Source of the DNA: Bacillota bacterium
GTDB taxonomy: Bacteria > Bacillota_C > Negativicutes > Sporomusales > Sporomusaceae
Reading direction: 5' to 3'
NCBI GenBank assembly: GCA_023441125.1
Contig: JAEZQV010000211.1
Location: 1-13,408, forward strand
DNA: 13,408 nt
Shown here: positions 7,911 through 13,408 of the stretch, piece after piece
How positions within the stretch are numbered: the stretch's first letter is position 1
How the letters are laid out: every line of letters begins with the position of its first letter
The notes under the pieces: model-generated
Told to the model about the DNA's origin: nothing
The model's input: the letters and a program-made list of their open reading frames with translations, nothing else
Database searches by the model: none
Made by a program: the position numbers and the translations under genes

Positions 7911-8518
7911 ATAGCCAGGACCAGCCAGCACCGCAAGGCCTTATTAATATGGCCGCCTTATTGCCTAAGTCCCGCGTCAATGGACCCGGCTTACGGGCCG
8001 TTGTCTGGGTACAGGGCTGTCCCCGGCGCTGTCCGGGCTGCTTTAACCAGGATATGCAGGCCTTCCGGGACAATCAGCTGGTGACGGCCGGCGAATTGGC
8101 CGGCCGCATTCTGGCTGTTCAGGATATCACCGGGGTTACCTTTTCCGGCGGGGAGCCTTTTGCGCAGGCCGCAACCCTGGCCGCTTTAGCCAGTGAACTG
8201 CAGCGGCACGGCTTAAACATTGTCGTTTTCACAGGCTATACCTATAGTGAGCTTACGGCCGGGGCAAACGCGGACTGGAACCGTCTGCTGGCCGTTACCG
8301 ATCTCCTGATTGCCGGGCCGTTTGAGCAGGAGCGTCCGTCCCGGCAATATCTCTTGGGCTCTGACAATCAGGAATTGCTGTTCTTGACCGACAGGCTCAG
8401 GGGACATGCCGATATTGCGGGCCAAGCCGGACAACTGCTGGAAATTACCGTTGCTGCCGACGGCAGTGTTGTAGTAACCGGGCTGGGCGGGAATGTGCTT
8501 AAGCCGGCTAAAATATGA
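7907..8518 (+). CDS. Radical SAM activase-type protein (4Fe-4S)
   Basis: A 203-residue protein of the compact NrdG/PflA-like radical SAM group. The cluster motif CxxxCxxC is intact as CPRRCPGC at 38-45, preceded by WVQGC; the SAM-binding TFSGGEPFAQ lies at about 78-87, and NIVVFTGYTYSEL and DLLIAGPFEQE follow, all typical of anaerobic activating enzymes. It should bind one 4Fe-4S cluster and cleave S-adenosylmethionine to a 5'-deoxyadenosyl radical. No second ferredoxin-like cluster domain is visible. Known relatives activate glycyl-radical enzymes, yet no gene in this window encodes one, so the target is unknown. The gene is translationally coupled to the DUF2997 gene and closes the run that begins with cydAB. 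An oxygen-sensitive cluster encoded behind an oxygen-consuming oxidase is chemically suggestive but not proof of a link. Confidence 0.92.
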   Translation: MNSQDQPAPQGLINMAALLPKSRVNGPGLRAVVWVQGCPRRCPGCFNQDMQAFRDNQLVTAGELAGRILAVQDITGVTFSGGEPFAQAATLAALASELQRHGLNIVVFTGYTYSELTAGANADWNRLLAVTDLLIAGPFEQERPSRQYLLGSDNQELLFLTDRLRGHADIAGQAGQLLEITVAADGSVVVTGLGGNVLKPAKI

Positions 8519-8605
8519 TTTCTTGCGGAGCTTCAGCGACACCCCGCCAGTAGTCTGATTCCGGGCGCCAGTCCTGTATTCTTTAATTTTTGCTTATTAA
8601 ATGTG

Positions 8606-8633
8606 TCCCGGCTTTGCCGGGGTTTACTTTTTT
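8606..8633 (+). terminator. Probable intrinsic terminator after the radical SAM gene
   Basis: Stem CCCGGC (8607-8612), loop TTT, then GCCGGG (8616-8621), with a possible T-G closing pair, followed by a T-rich run broken by AC (8623-8633). It lies 88 bases past the radical SAM stop. The stem is short but GC-only. The 87 bases before it (8519-8605) hold no gene that I can support. Confidence 0.6.
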
Positions 8634-8651
8634 ATGATAATATTAGATAAT
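8623..8651 (+). promoter_or_regulatory. Probable sigma-A promoter for the GNAT gene
   Basis: TTTACT at 8623-8628 (four of six consensus bases of the -35 box), a 17-base spacer, then GATAAT at 8646-8651 (five of six of the -10 box). It overlaps the T-run of the upstream terminator and precedes the acetyltransferase start by about 45 bases. Confidence 0.5.
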
Positions 8652-8695
8652 GAGGAATACTATAGAAGCAATTTTTTCTGGGAAGGCGTGATGGT

Positions 8696-9244
8696 GTGGG
8701 ATGTGGTTGTGTGCTTCAGGGAAATAAGGTATGTCTCAGGACTGTGCGGGAAGCTGATCTTGAGCTCATTTATAGATTAATGACCGATGTATCGGAAAAG
8801 GGCGAGTACTGGCTGATGGATATTCCGGCTGAACCGGCGTTTCGCCGTGGTTTTAACGAACGGGGCTTTTGGCATGAGAATTTTGGCCGGATGCTTATTC
8901 TCGATAAAGCCGGCGACATTATTGGCGAAATCATTCATTTCCGGAATGCCGATTATCGGGCCGGTTATGAAGTCGGATACCAAATTTTCCGGCGGGAGAA
9001 CCGGGGAAAAGGGTATATGTCGGAAGCCTTGGCATTGTTTTCGGCTTTTTTATTTGAATCAAAACCCATCCCGCGGCTGCAACTGACCGTCGTAGCCGGC
9101 AATGAGGCCAGCCGCGGTGTGGCCGAGAAATGCGGTTACCGGTATGAGGGAACATTGCGGAAAGCCGCCTTTTTGGCCGGCAAATATGTGGATCTGGAAC
9201 TATTGGGGCTGTTGCGGGAGGATTGCCCGCCGCTATTGTTATAA
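8696..9244 (+). CDS. GNAT-family acetyltransferase (RimJ/RimL type)
   Basis: Transfers an acetyl group from acetyl-CoA to an amine; the substrate cannot be read from the sequence. The protein of up to 182 residues shows the RimJ/RimL pattern: an opening LQGNKVCLRTVREADLELIYRL, the strand IIGEIIHFRN, the acetyl-CoA-binding loop ENRGKGYMSEAL at about 101-112, then LTVVAGNEASRGVAEKCGYRYEG and a C-terminal strand VDLELLGLLRE. The start is uncertain. GTG at 8696 has GGGAAGG (8680-8686) nine bases upstream, but GTG at 8711 gives the usual family beginning just before LQGNKV and lacks a good ribosome site. It lies behind its own promoter and 21 bases before the DUF336 gene, so the two probably form a small operon. 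Confidence 0.88.
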   Translation: MGCGCVLQGNKVCLRTVREADLELIYRLMTDVSEKGEYWLMDIPAEPAFRRGFNERGFWHENFGRMLILDKAGDIIGEIIHFRNADYRAGYEVGYQIFRRENRGKGYMSEALALFSAFLFESKPIPRLQLTVVAGNEASRGVAEKCGYRYEGTLRKAAFLAGKYVDLELLGLLREDCPPLLL

Positions 9245-9265
9245 CAGTAAGCAGGAGTTGATGGT

Positions 9266-9670
9266 ATGCAAAAATTGACAATGCACCTCTGCGAGCAGAT
9301 TATCAGCGGAGTTGTTAACACCGCGGCAACCGACGGCGGCAGTCCGGTGGCCGTAGCTGTCTGCGACCAGGAAGGGTTTCTGGTTGGTTTAATAAAAATG
9401 GACGGTGTGCCTACCCGCTGCGTGCACTTTGCCCGGCACAAAGCGTATACCGCCGCCCGGATGCAGACAACCACCGCCGCTTTTCAGGACAGGCTGCAGC
9501 AGGAGCGGCTGGACATCAGTTATTTTTGTGATCCCGAGCTTACGCCTTTGCCGGGCGGTGCGCCCATCGTGGCCGCAGACGGTAGGGTAATTGGTGCGGT
9601 GGGCATCAGCGGCCGGCCGTCGCTAGAGGACCAGCAGCTGGCAACGAAGGCGGCCCGCCTGGAATTTTAA
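9266..9670 (+). CDS. GlcG/HbpS-like DUF336 protein
   Basis: A 134-residue protein of the DUF336 (GlcG/HbpS) family, some members of which bind haem or act as ligand sensors. Family landmarks are AVAVCDQEGFLVGLIKMDG at about 29-47, ARHKAYTAARMQTTT at about 56-70, LTPLPGGAPIV near 92-102 and a terminal VIGAVGISGRPSLEDQQLA. No signal peptide is visible, so it should be cytoplasmic, unlike secreted HbpS. AGGAG at 9253-9257 lies eight bases before the ATG. It follows the acetyltransferase closely and ends in a strong terminator. A haem role is possible, in keeping with the nearby cyd genes, but haem-binding residues cannot be verified here and many DUF336 proteins have other ligands. Confidence 0.86.
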   Translation: MQKLTMHLCEQIISGVVNTAATDGGSPVAVAVCDQEGFLVGLIKMDGVPTRCVHFARHKAYTAARMQTTTAAFQDRLQQERLDISYFCDPELTPLPGGAPIVAADGRVIGAVGISGRPSLEDQQLATKAARLEF

Positions 9671-9689
9671 CAGTATCGCAACCGGCTGG

Positions 9690-9716
9690 GACCAGGAATT
9701 TTCCTGGTTCTTTTTT
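9690..9716 (+). terminator. Intrinsic terminator after the DUF336 gene
   Basis: ACCAGGAA (9691-9698) pairs with TTCCTGGT (9701-9708) around a minimal AT-rich loop, followed by C and six T (9711-9716). It begins 20 bases after the stop codon and is the clearest terminator in the window. Confidence 0.9.
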
Positions 9717-9720
9717 AATT

Positions 9721-9891
9721 TACAAAAAGGCGGATAAAATTCTGCTTACCTGTTCGGAGGAACTGACGGCCAGCGCCAACTATGTGACCGGGGTTTCGGC
9801 ACAGGCTGCGCAGACAGGTACACAATCCATTGAGGCTGCTGTCGCCCAGATGGACAGTATAGAAAAAACGGTAAAAAAGTTCAAAGTATAA
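9721..9891 (+). pseudogene. C-terminal remnant of a methyl-accepting chemotaxis protein
   Basis: The frame encodes 56 residues before a TAA at 9889, including ILLTCSEELTASANYVTG, then QTGTQSIEAAVAQMDSIEKT and a final VKKFKV. This is the end of the cytoplasmic coiled coil of a chemotaxis receptor: SEEL.ASA and a closing ..FKV are typical of the last 60 or so residues. There is no start codon with a ribosome site, and a terminator sits immediately upstream, so it is unlikely to be expressed. The sensor and signalling-tip parts are absent from the window. I read it as the residue of a deletion; a rearrangement that joined the DUF336 gene to this tail is possible. Confidence 0.75.
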
Positions 9892-9914
9892 AGCCCCGGC
9901 CGAGTGAAATACTA
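9886..9914 (+). promoter_or_regulatory. Sigma-G-like forespore promoter for sspH
   Basis: GTATA at 9886-9890 fits the sigma-G -35 pattern GHATR. After 17 bases, AATACTA at 9908-9914 matches six of seven positions of the -10 pattern CATWHTA. The -35 box uses the last codons of the chemotaxis remnant. The predicted transcript would start near 9921, leaving a short leader right at the ribosome site, which is the one awkward point. Agreement with the sspH product makes it credible. Confidence 0.6.
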
Positions 9915-9935
9915 CTTGGCAAAGGGGTGGTTTTC

Positions 9936-10133
9936 ATGGATGCAACACGGGCTGAACAAATTATGCGGTCACCGGATATTATCGGCGTTAAATACCGCAA
10001 CAATTATGTGTGGATTGAAGACATTGACAAAGGCCGGAATACAGCGCATGTAACGTATCTTGAGCAACGCAACACCTTGCATGTGGCGATTGACCAGCTC
10101 GAAGAGACCGGGCCGGTGCAGCAGCTGCATTAA
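9936..10133 (+). CDS. sspH: Small acid-soluble spore protein H family
   Basis: A 65-residue protein matching the minor H-type SASP found in spores: MDATRAEQIMRSPDIIGVKY at the start, then YVWIEDIDKGRNTAHVTY and LHVAIDQLEE. B. subtilis SspH, recalled as about 59 residues, has the same RA.QI..S...I.V.Y opening. Such proteins accumulate in the forespore core; their exact role is unclear. The ATG at 9936 is preferred over an in-frame GTG at 9927 because AAGGGG (9922-9927) lies eight bases before the ATG and would overlap the GTG. A sigma-G-like promoter lies upstream, consistent with forespore expression. It is a solo gene between a receptor remnant and a terminator, and its presence is the best evidence that the host forms endospores. 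Confidence 0.88.
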   Translation: MDATRAEQIMRSPDIIGVKYRNNYVWIEDIDKGRNTAHVTYLEQRNTLHVAIDQLEETGPVQQLH

Positions 10134-10184
10134 CGGCAACCGTGGTTTCCGCCGTCGCGGCCGGGAAAAAACTGGCTGGCGGGC

Positions 10185-10212
10185 AGGAATCCGATCCGGA
10201 ATTGTAGTATAT
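10185..10212 (+). promoter_or_regulatory. Weak sigma-H-like promoter candidate
   Basis: AGGAATC at 10185-10191 resembles the sigma-H -35 element, and GTATAT at 10207-10212 sits at the right distance (15 bases) for a -10 element but has GTAT in place of GAAT. If used, its RNA would run straight into the hairpins that follow. The rest of 10134-10211 holds nothing that I can name. Confidence 0.22.
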
Positions 10213-10229
10213 ATTGCCTGAGAGCAATA
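10212..10229 (+). repeat. Small hairpin ahead of the terminator
   Basis: TATTGC (10212-10217) and GCAATA (10224-10229) are perfect inverted arms around the loop CTGAGA. It stands five bases before the terminator hairpin, making a two-hairpin tail. Confidence 0.5.
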
Positions 10230-10233
10230 GCGC

Positions 10234-10260
10234 GAAAACCGCCATGTGGGCGGTTTTCTT
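10234..10260 (+). terminator. Intrinsic terminator between sspH and cydD
   Basis: GAAAACCGCC (10234-10243) pairs perfectly with GGCGGTTTTC (10249-10258) around ATGTG. The A-run before and T-run within the stem could let it stop transcription from either side. It lies about 100 bases past sspH and should isolate cydDC from upstream transcription, so cydDC needs its own promoter. Confidence 0.82.
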
Positions 10261-10298
10261 CTTATGCTGAAAGCGGGCGTAATTTCTTGCAGCATAAG
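10261..10298 (+). repeat. Nine-base inverted repeat in the cydD upstream region
   Basis: CTTATGCTG (10261-10269) and CAGCATAAG (10290-10298) are perfect inverted arms separated by 20 bases. It may be an operator or a leader stem-loop for cydDC. It does not resemble the Rex consensus TTGTGAA..TTCACAA known at cyd genes of other Firmicutes. Confidence 0.6.
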
Positions 10299-10306
10299 CT
10301 GGCAGC

Positions 10307-10329
10307 GGCTTTACGTTTTCGCGAAAGCC
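10307..10329 (+). repeat. Nested palindrome in the cydD upstream region
   Basis: GGCTTT (10307-10312) and AAAGCC (10324-10329) flank the exact palindrome TTTCGCGAAA (10317-10326), whose last three bases are shared with the right arm. TTTACG (10310-10315) and CGTAAA (10333-10338) form a further overlapping pair, so alternative foldings are possible. A symmetric ten-base core suits a dimeric regulator. I could not identify a confident promoter for cydDC here. Confidence 0.5.
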
Positions 10330-10350
10330 CGGCGTAAACCGTGCTTTCCT

Positions 10351-10360
10351 AAAGGGGTGA
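10351..10360 (+). promoter_or_regulatory. Ribosome site of cydD
   Basis: AAAGGGGTGA is one base short of a full match to the 16S anti-Shine-Dalgarno complement. The only start-like codons in the cydD frame at normal spacing are ATT (10364, six bases after the last G) and CTG (10367, nine bases). The TGA at 10358-10360 is the in-frame stop that bars anything further upstream. Confidence 0.7.
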
Positions 10361-10366
10361 CTCATT

Positions 10367-12100
10367 CTGCTCGACAGATATTTACGTCAGGAAGCAGCCC
10401 GGGAACGCAGTCTGTTACTTGTGGTGGCCGGCCTGGGGGCCGGGGGCGGTCTGCTGGCCATTGCCCAGGCCTACTATCTTGCCCAGGTAATCGACAGGCT
10501 GTTTTTGGGAAAACAAAATTTGGCCGCTGTCGCCGGACTGTTAGGGTTATTAGCCGGCATTGCTGTGGCGCGGGCGGCAGCGCTGTATCTGGAAGGCCTA
10601 CAGGCCTTTAAACTGGCCGCCGCCGTCAAAACCGGCCTGCGCCGGCGCCTGACAAAGCATCTGCTGGGCCTGGGGCCGGTGACTCTGGCGCAGCAGCCGG
10701 CCGGTGAACTGATCAGCATTGCCGGCGAGGGTGTGGAAAACCTGGAAGCCTACTTTGCCAAATACCTGCCGCAACTGGCTAAGGCAGCCATGATCCCGGT
10801 ATTCATCCTGTTTACGGTGTGGCCGCTTGATTTGACATCAGCCCTGATTATGCTGATTACAGCGCCGCTCATTCCTGTATTCATGGTGCTGATCGGCAAG
10901 ATGGCAGAAAGCAGGAATATCAGACAATGGGAGACGCTAAACGGGTTGAGTGCCCATTTTCTCGATGTTCTTTCCGGGCTGACAACTTTGAAACTGTTTG
11001 GCCGCAGCCTGGAGCAAATTATAGTAATTACCCGGGTGAGTAAAGAATTTCGCGATGCTACCATGGACGTGCTCAAAGTGGCCTTTTTGTCGGCCCTGGC
11101 CCTGGAACTGCTGGCTACCATCAGTACGGCGCTGGTGGCAGTAACCGTAGGGTTGCGGCTGCTATATGGCGAGGTTCAGTTTTTTCAGGCCTTCTTTGTT
11201 CTGCTGTTGGCACCGGAGTATTATTTGCCGCTTAGAATGCTGGGCAGCCAGTTCCATGCCGGGATGGCGGGAAAAGCGGCGGCAGCCGATATTGTCCGCC
11301 TGTTGGAAGTAAAGGGGCCGCAGGCCGCCGGCGGCGATACCGCCTGGCCGCGGCAGCAGCAGATTGATATAGTGTTCCGGAATGTGCAGGCCGTATATCG
11401 GCCCGGGGCCCAAGCCGCGTTACAGGGAATATCCTTTACGCTGGCGGCAGGACAGCATTTGGCTATTGTGGGGCCGAGCGGGGCGGGGAAAAGCACCGTG
11501 GCTGCTTTGCTGCTGGCTTTTCTTGCGCCGAGTGCCGGTGAGATATTGATTAACGGCCGGTCCTTAAGGGAACTCTCGCCGGCAGACTGGTTGCCGCAGG
11601 TGGCTTTCGTACCCCAGCGGCCCCACTTGTTTCAGGGAACTGTGGCCGATAATATCTGTCTGGCCCGGCCTGCAGCCCGGCTCGATGAAGTAATGGCGGC
11701 AGCCAAGGCAGCCGGCGCCCATGATTTCATCCTGCGGTTGCCGGCTGGCTATGATACTCTGATCGGCGACGGCGGTCATGGTCTTAGCGGCGGGGAGCGG
11801 CAGCGGCTGGCGATTGCCCGCGCTTTCCTCCAGGATGCGCCGCTGGTTATTTTGGATGAAGCGGCCCGCGGTCTGGACGTACCATCCCAGGCCCGGCTGG
11901 ACAGTGCACTGGCGACACTGCTGGCCGGCCGGACGGCCATTATTATTGCTCACCGTTTGAGTACCGTACGACAGGCCGACAAAATTATCGTGCTGACAGA
12001 GGGCCGTATTGCCGACACCGGCACGCATACCGAGCTGCTGGCTAAACCCGGTTTATACCGGCAATTGGTGGCTGCTTCTCAGACGGGAGGAGGAGTATGA
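10367..12100 (+). CDS. cydD: CydD, half of the thiol-exporting ABC transporter for cytochrome bd assembly
   Basis: With CydC forms a heterodimeric inner-membrane exporter; the E. coli pair is required for cytochrome bd assembly and has been tied to cysteine/glutathione export and haem binding. From CTG 10367 the protein has 577 residues (E. coli about 588): a six-helix membrane domain to about 310, then an ATPase domain with Walker A GPSGAGKST at 369-377, signature LSGGERQ at 473-479, Walker B LVILDEA at 493-499 and switch His 529. LSPADW and DNICLARP mark CydD rather than CydC. The first ATG/GTG/TTG candidate, GTG 10421, lacks a ribosome site and would cut into the first helix, while CTG or ATT gives an N-terminal LLDRYLRQEAARERSLLL expected for the family. 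CTG is chosen because it gives the usual M-L-D-R opening; ATT 10364 is equally possible. cydC overlaps the stop. Confidence 0.93.
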   Translation: MLDRYLRQEAARERSLLLVVAGLGAGGGLLAIAQAYYLAQVIDRLFLGKQNLAAVAGLLGLLAGIAVARAAALYLEGLQAFKLAAAVKTGLRRRLTKHLLGLGPVTLAQQPAGELISIAGEGVENLEAYFAKYLPQLAKAAMIPVFILFTVWPLDLTSALIMLITAPLIPVFMVLIGKMAESRNIRQWETLNGLSAHFLDVLSGLTTLKLFGRSLEQIIVITRVSKEFRDATMDVLKVAFLSALALELLATISTALVAVTVGLRLLYGEVQFFQAFFVLLLAPEYYLPLRMLGSQFHAGMAGKAAAADIVRLLEVKGPQAAGGDTAWPRQQQIDIVFRNVQAVYRPGAQAALQGISFTLAAGQHLAIVGPSGAGKSTVAALLLAFLAPSAGEILINGRSLRELSPADWLPQVAFVPQRPHLFQGTVADNICLARPAARLDEVMAAAKAAGAHDFILRLPAGYDTLIGDGGHGLSGGERQRLAIARAFLQDAPLVILDEAARGLDVPSQARLDSALATLLAGRTAIIIAHRLSTVRQADKIIVLTEGRIADTGTHTELLAKPGLYRQLVAASQTGGGV

Positions 12101-13408
12101 TGTTCAAACTGCTTATTGGCAGCCGGCATACGGCCCTGCTGGCTGCGGCGGCCTGTATACTGGGCAGCCTGACGGTGTATGCCAACATCGGGCTGCTGGC
12201 AGCCTCGGCCTGGCTGATATCGGCCGCTGCCCTCCAGCCCGCGGTAGCCGAACTGTCGGTAGCCATTGTGGGAGTGCGGTTCTTTGGGCTGGCGCGGGCG
12301 GTAGCCCGGTATGCTGAGCGATATACCAGCCATGATGTTACCTTTCAACTGCTGGCCGATATCAGAGTATGGTTGTATACCCGCCTGGAACCGCTTGCAC
12401 CGGTCGGCCTGACCGGATTGGACAAAGGCGATTTGTTCAGCCGCCTGGTCGCCGATGTGGAGACTTTGAAGTTTTTTTACCTGCGGGCGGCCTTTCCGGT
12501 TGGCATTGCAATCTTGGTGATGCTGGCGATGGCGCTGTTACTCCGCTGGCTGGCTCCCTGGCTGATTGTACCGGTATTGGGAGCGTATCTGGTGACCGGC
12601 TGTGTCCTGCCGGCCGGGCTGAACCGGCTGAGCCGGCGAACCGGCAACCAGGTTGTGCGGGCGCGCAGCCGGCTAAATGGCGTATTGGCCGACAGTATCG
12701 ACGGTCTGACGGAGCTGGCCGCCTTGGGCAGGGTGGATGCACAGGCTGCCAGGATAACGGCGGCGAACCAGCTGTTGACTGTTAGTCAGGAACGGGCTAA
12801 TCGTCTGACGGCTGCCGCAGACGCAGTGGGGGTATTGGGCATGAACCTGACGGTTATTGGCGTGATTGCGCTGGCAGCACCGTTAGTGGCCGACGGACAA
12901 CTGGACGGAGTGTACCTGGCCGTGGTGGCCCTGGCCGTCCAGGCCGGTTATGAGGCTATTCTGCCATTGCCTGCCGTTGTATACTATCTGCAGGAAAGCG
13001 CGGCGGCCTTTGCGCGTATAACGGCTATAACCGGCCAGGAACCGCCGGCCGGCCTGTCCGGACAAAAGGCGGTGCCGCCCGGGCCGCTCGTAATATCGGC
13101 GCACAAGCTGACGTTCGCGTATTCCCCGCAACTGCCGCCGGTCCTGGCCGACATCGCGTTCAGTCTGACGCCGGGAAAACGGCTGGCAATTGTCGGCGCC
13201 AGCGGTGCCGGTAAAAGTACGCTGGCCGGACTGCTGCTCAGATTTTTGGACTGTGAACAGGCTTGTCTCCGATTAAATGATTGCGATATCCGGGAATATT
13301 CCCCGGAGAATGTTCGCCGGCTGTTTAGTGTTGTCAGTCAGGATACCTACCTGTTTAATGCCAGCATTAAGGATAATATTCTCCTGGCCAAACCGGCTGC
13401 TGCCCCGG
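12097..13408 (+). CDS. cydC: CydC, second half of the CydDC ABC transporter (3' partial)
   Basis: Partner of CydD. The frame runs open to the window end, giving 437 residues of an expected 570 or so. The membrane domain covers about 1-330, beginning with a basic-hydrophobic head FKLLIGSRHTALLAAAACI; RFFGLARAVARYAERYTSHD at about 68-87 is typical of CydC. The ATPase domain shows Walker A GASGAGKST at 367-375 and the Q-loop Gln at about 415 (VVSQDTYLF), followed by DNILLAKP. The signature motif, Walker B and switch His lie beyond the window. The start is an ATGATG pair: 12097 overlaps the cydD stop (ATGA), 12100 is the alternative, and GGGAGGAGGAG at 12085-12095 serves either. Overlap and shared ribosome site show that it is translationally coupled to cydD. 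Confidence 0.95.
   Translation, partial: MMFKLLIGSRHTALLAAAACILGSLTVYANIGLLAASAWLISAAALQPAVAELSVAIVGVRFFGLARAVARYAERYTSHDVTFQLLADIRVWLYTRLEPLAPVGLTGLDKGDLFSRLVADVETLKFFYLRAAFPVGIAILVMLAMALLLRWLAPWLIVPVLGAYLVTGCVLPAGLNRLSRRTGNQVVRARSRLNGVLADSIDGLTELAALGRVDAQAARITAANQLLTVSQERANRLTAAADAVGVLGMNLTVIGVIALAAPLVADGQLDGVYLAVVALAVQAGYEAILPLPAVVYYLQESAAAFARITAITGQEPPAGLSGQKAVPPGPLVISAHKLTFAYSPQLPPVLADIAFSLTPGKRLAIVGASGAGKSTLAGLLLRFLDCEQACLRLNDCDIREYSPENVRRLFSVVSQDTYLFNASIKDNILLAKPAAAP

Noticed and set aside
8515..8553. Short ATG frame overlapping the radical SAM stop
   Set aside because: It has only twelve codons, no ribosome site and no recognisable product.
10421..12100. GTG at 10421 as the cydD start
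   Set aside because: It lacks a ribosome site, removes part of the first membrane helix, and leaves the strong site at 10351-10360 unused.
1..13408. CRISPR arrays, insertion sequences, tRNA or rRNA genes
   Set aside because: No regularly spaced repeats, transposase-like proteins, terminal repeats or RNA-gene signatures were seen on either strand.

Overview
The window is moderately GC-rich bacterial DNA with every supported gene on the + strand. A cytochrome bd operon (cydAB), a split-off cydDC transporter pair, an H-type small acid-soluble spore protein and a sigma-G-like promoter point to an endospore-forming, oxygen-tolerant anaerobe. A Negativicutes (Sporomusaceae-like) or related clostridial genome fits best; this placement is inferred from gene content and protein style, not from a marker gene.

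Layout. (1) 1-2272: cydA (5' end outside the window) and cydB, overlapping by 10 bases, encode the two main subunits of the quinol oxidase. (2) 2309-8518: six genes follow in the same direction with gaps of 36 bases or less and no visible terminator or promoter: a HEAT-like/WD40 protein, a degenerate Hsp70/actin-fold protein, a DUF1257 (Ycf35-like) protein, a Ycf46-like AAA+ ATPase, a DUF2997 small protein and an activase-type radical SAM protein. The set ends at a weak hairpin terminator near 8606-8633. (3) 8623-9716: a small unit with its own promoter holds a GNAT acetyltransferase and a GlcG/HbpS-like (DUF336) protein, closed by a clear intrinsic terminator. (4) 9721-10133: a C-terminal remnant of a chemotaxis receptor, then sspH with a sigma-G-like promoter lying partly in the remnant. 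(5) 10134-10366: a structured non-coding stretch with a terminator and several inverted repeats. (6) 10367-13408: cydD and cydC (3' end cut by the window), the heterodimeric ABC exporter needed for cytochrome bd assembly; cydD appears to use a non-standard start codon.

How the parts may work together. CydAB and CydDC are a known functional pair. The striking point is the six-gene block of uncharacterised families placed immediately behind cydB, apparently co-transcribed with it, and separating cydAB from cydDC. It combines an ATP-driven remodeller, a chaperone-like protein that seems to have lost its ATPase motif, a repeat-protein scaffold, two small conserved proteins and a radical SAM enzyme with no visible glycyl-radical partner. 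That looks like a protein maturation or modification machine. A link to the oxidase or to oxidative/redox stress is suggested only by position; no member has a readable substrate in this sequence.
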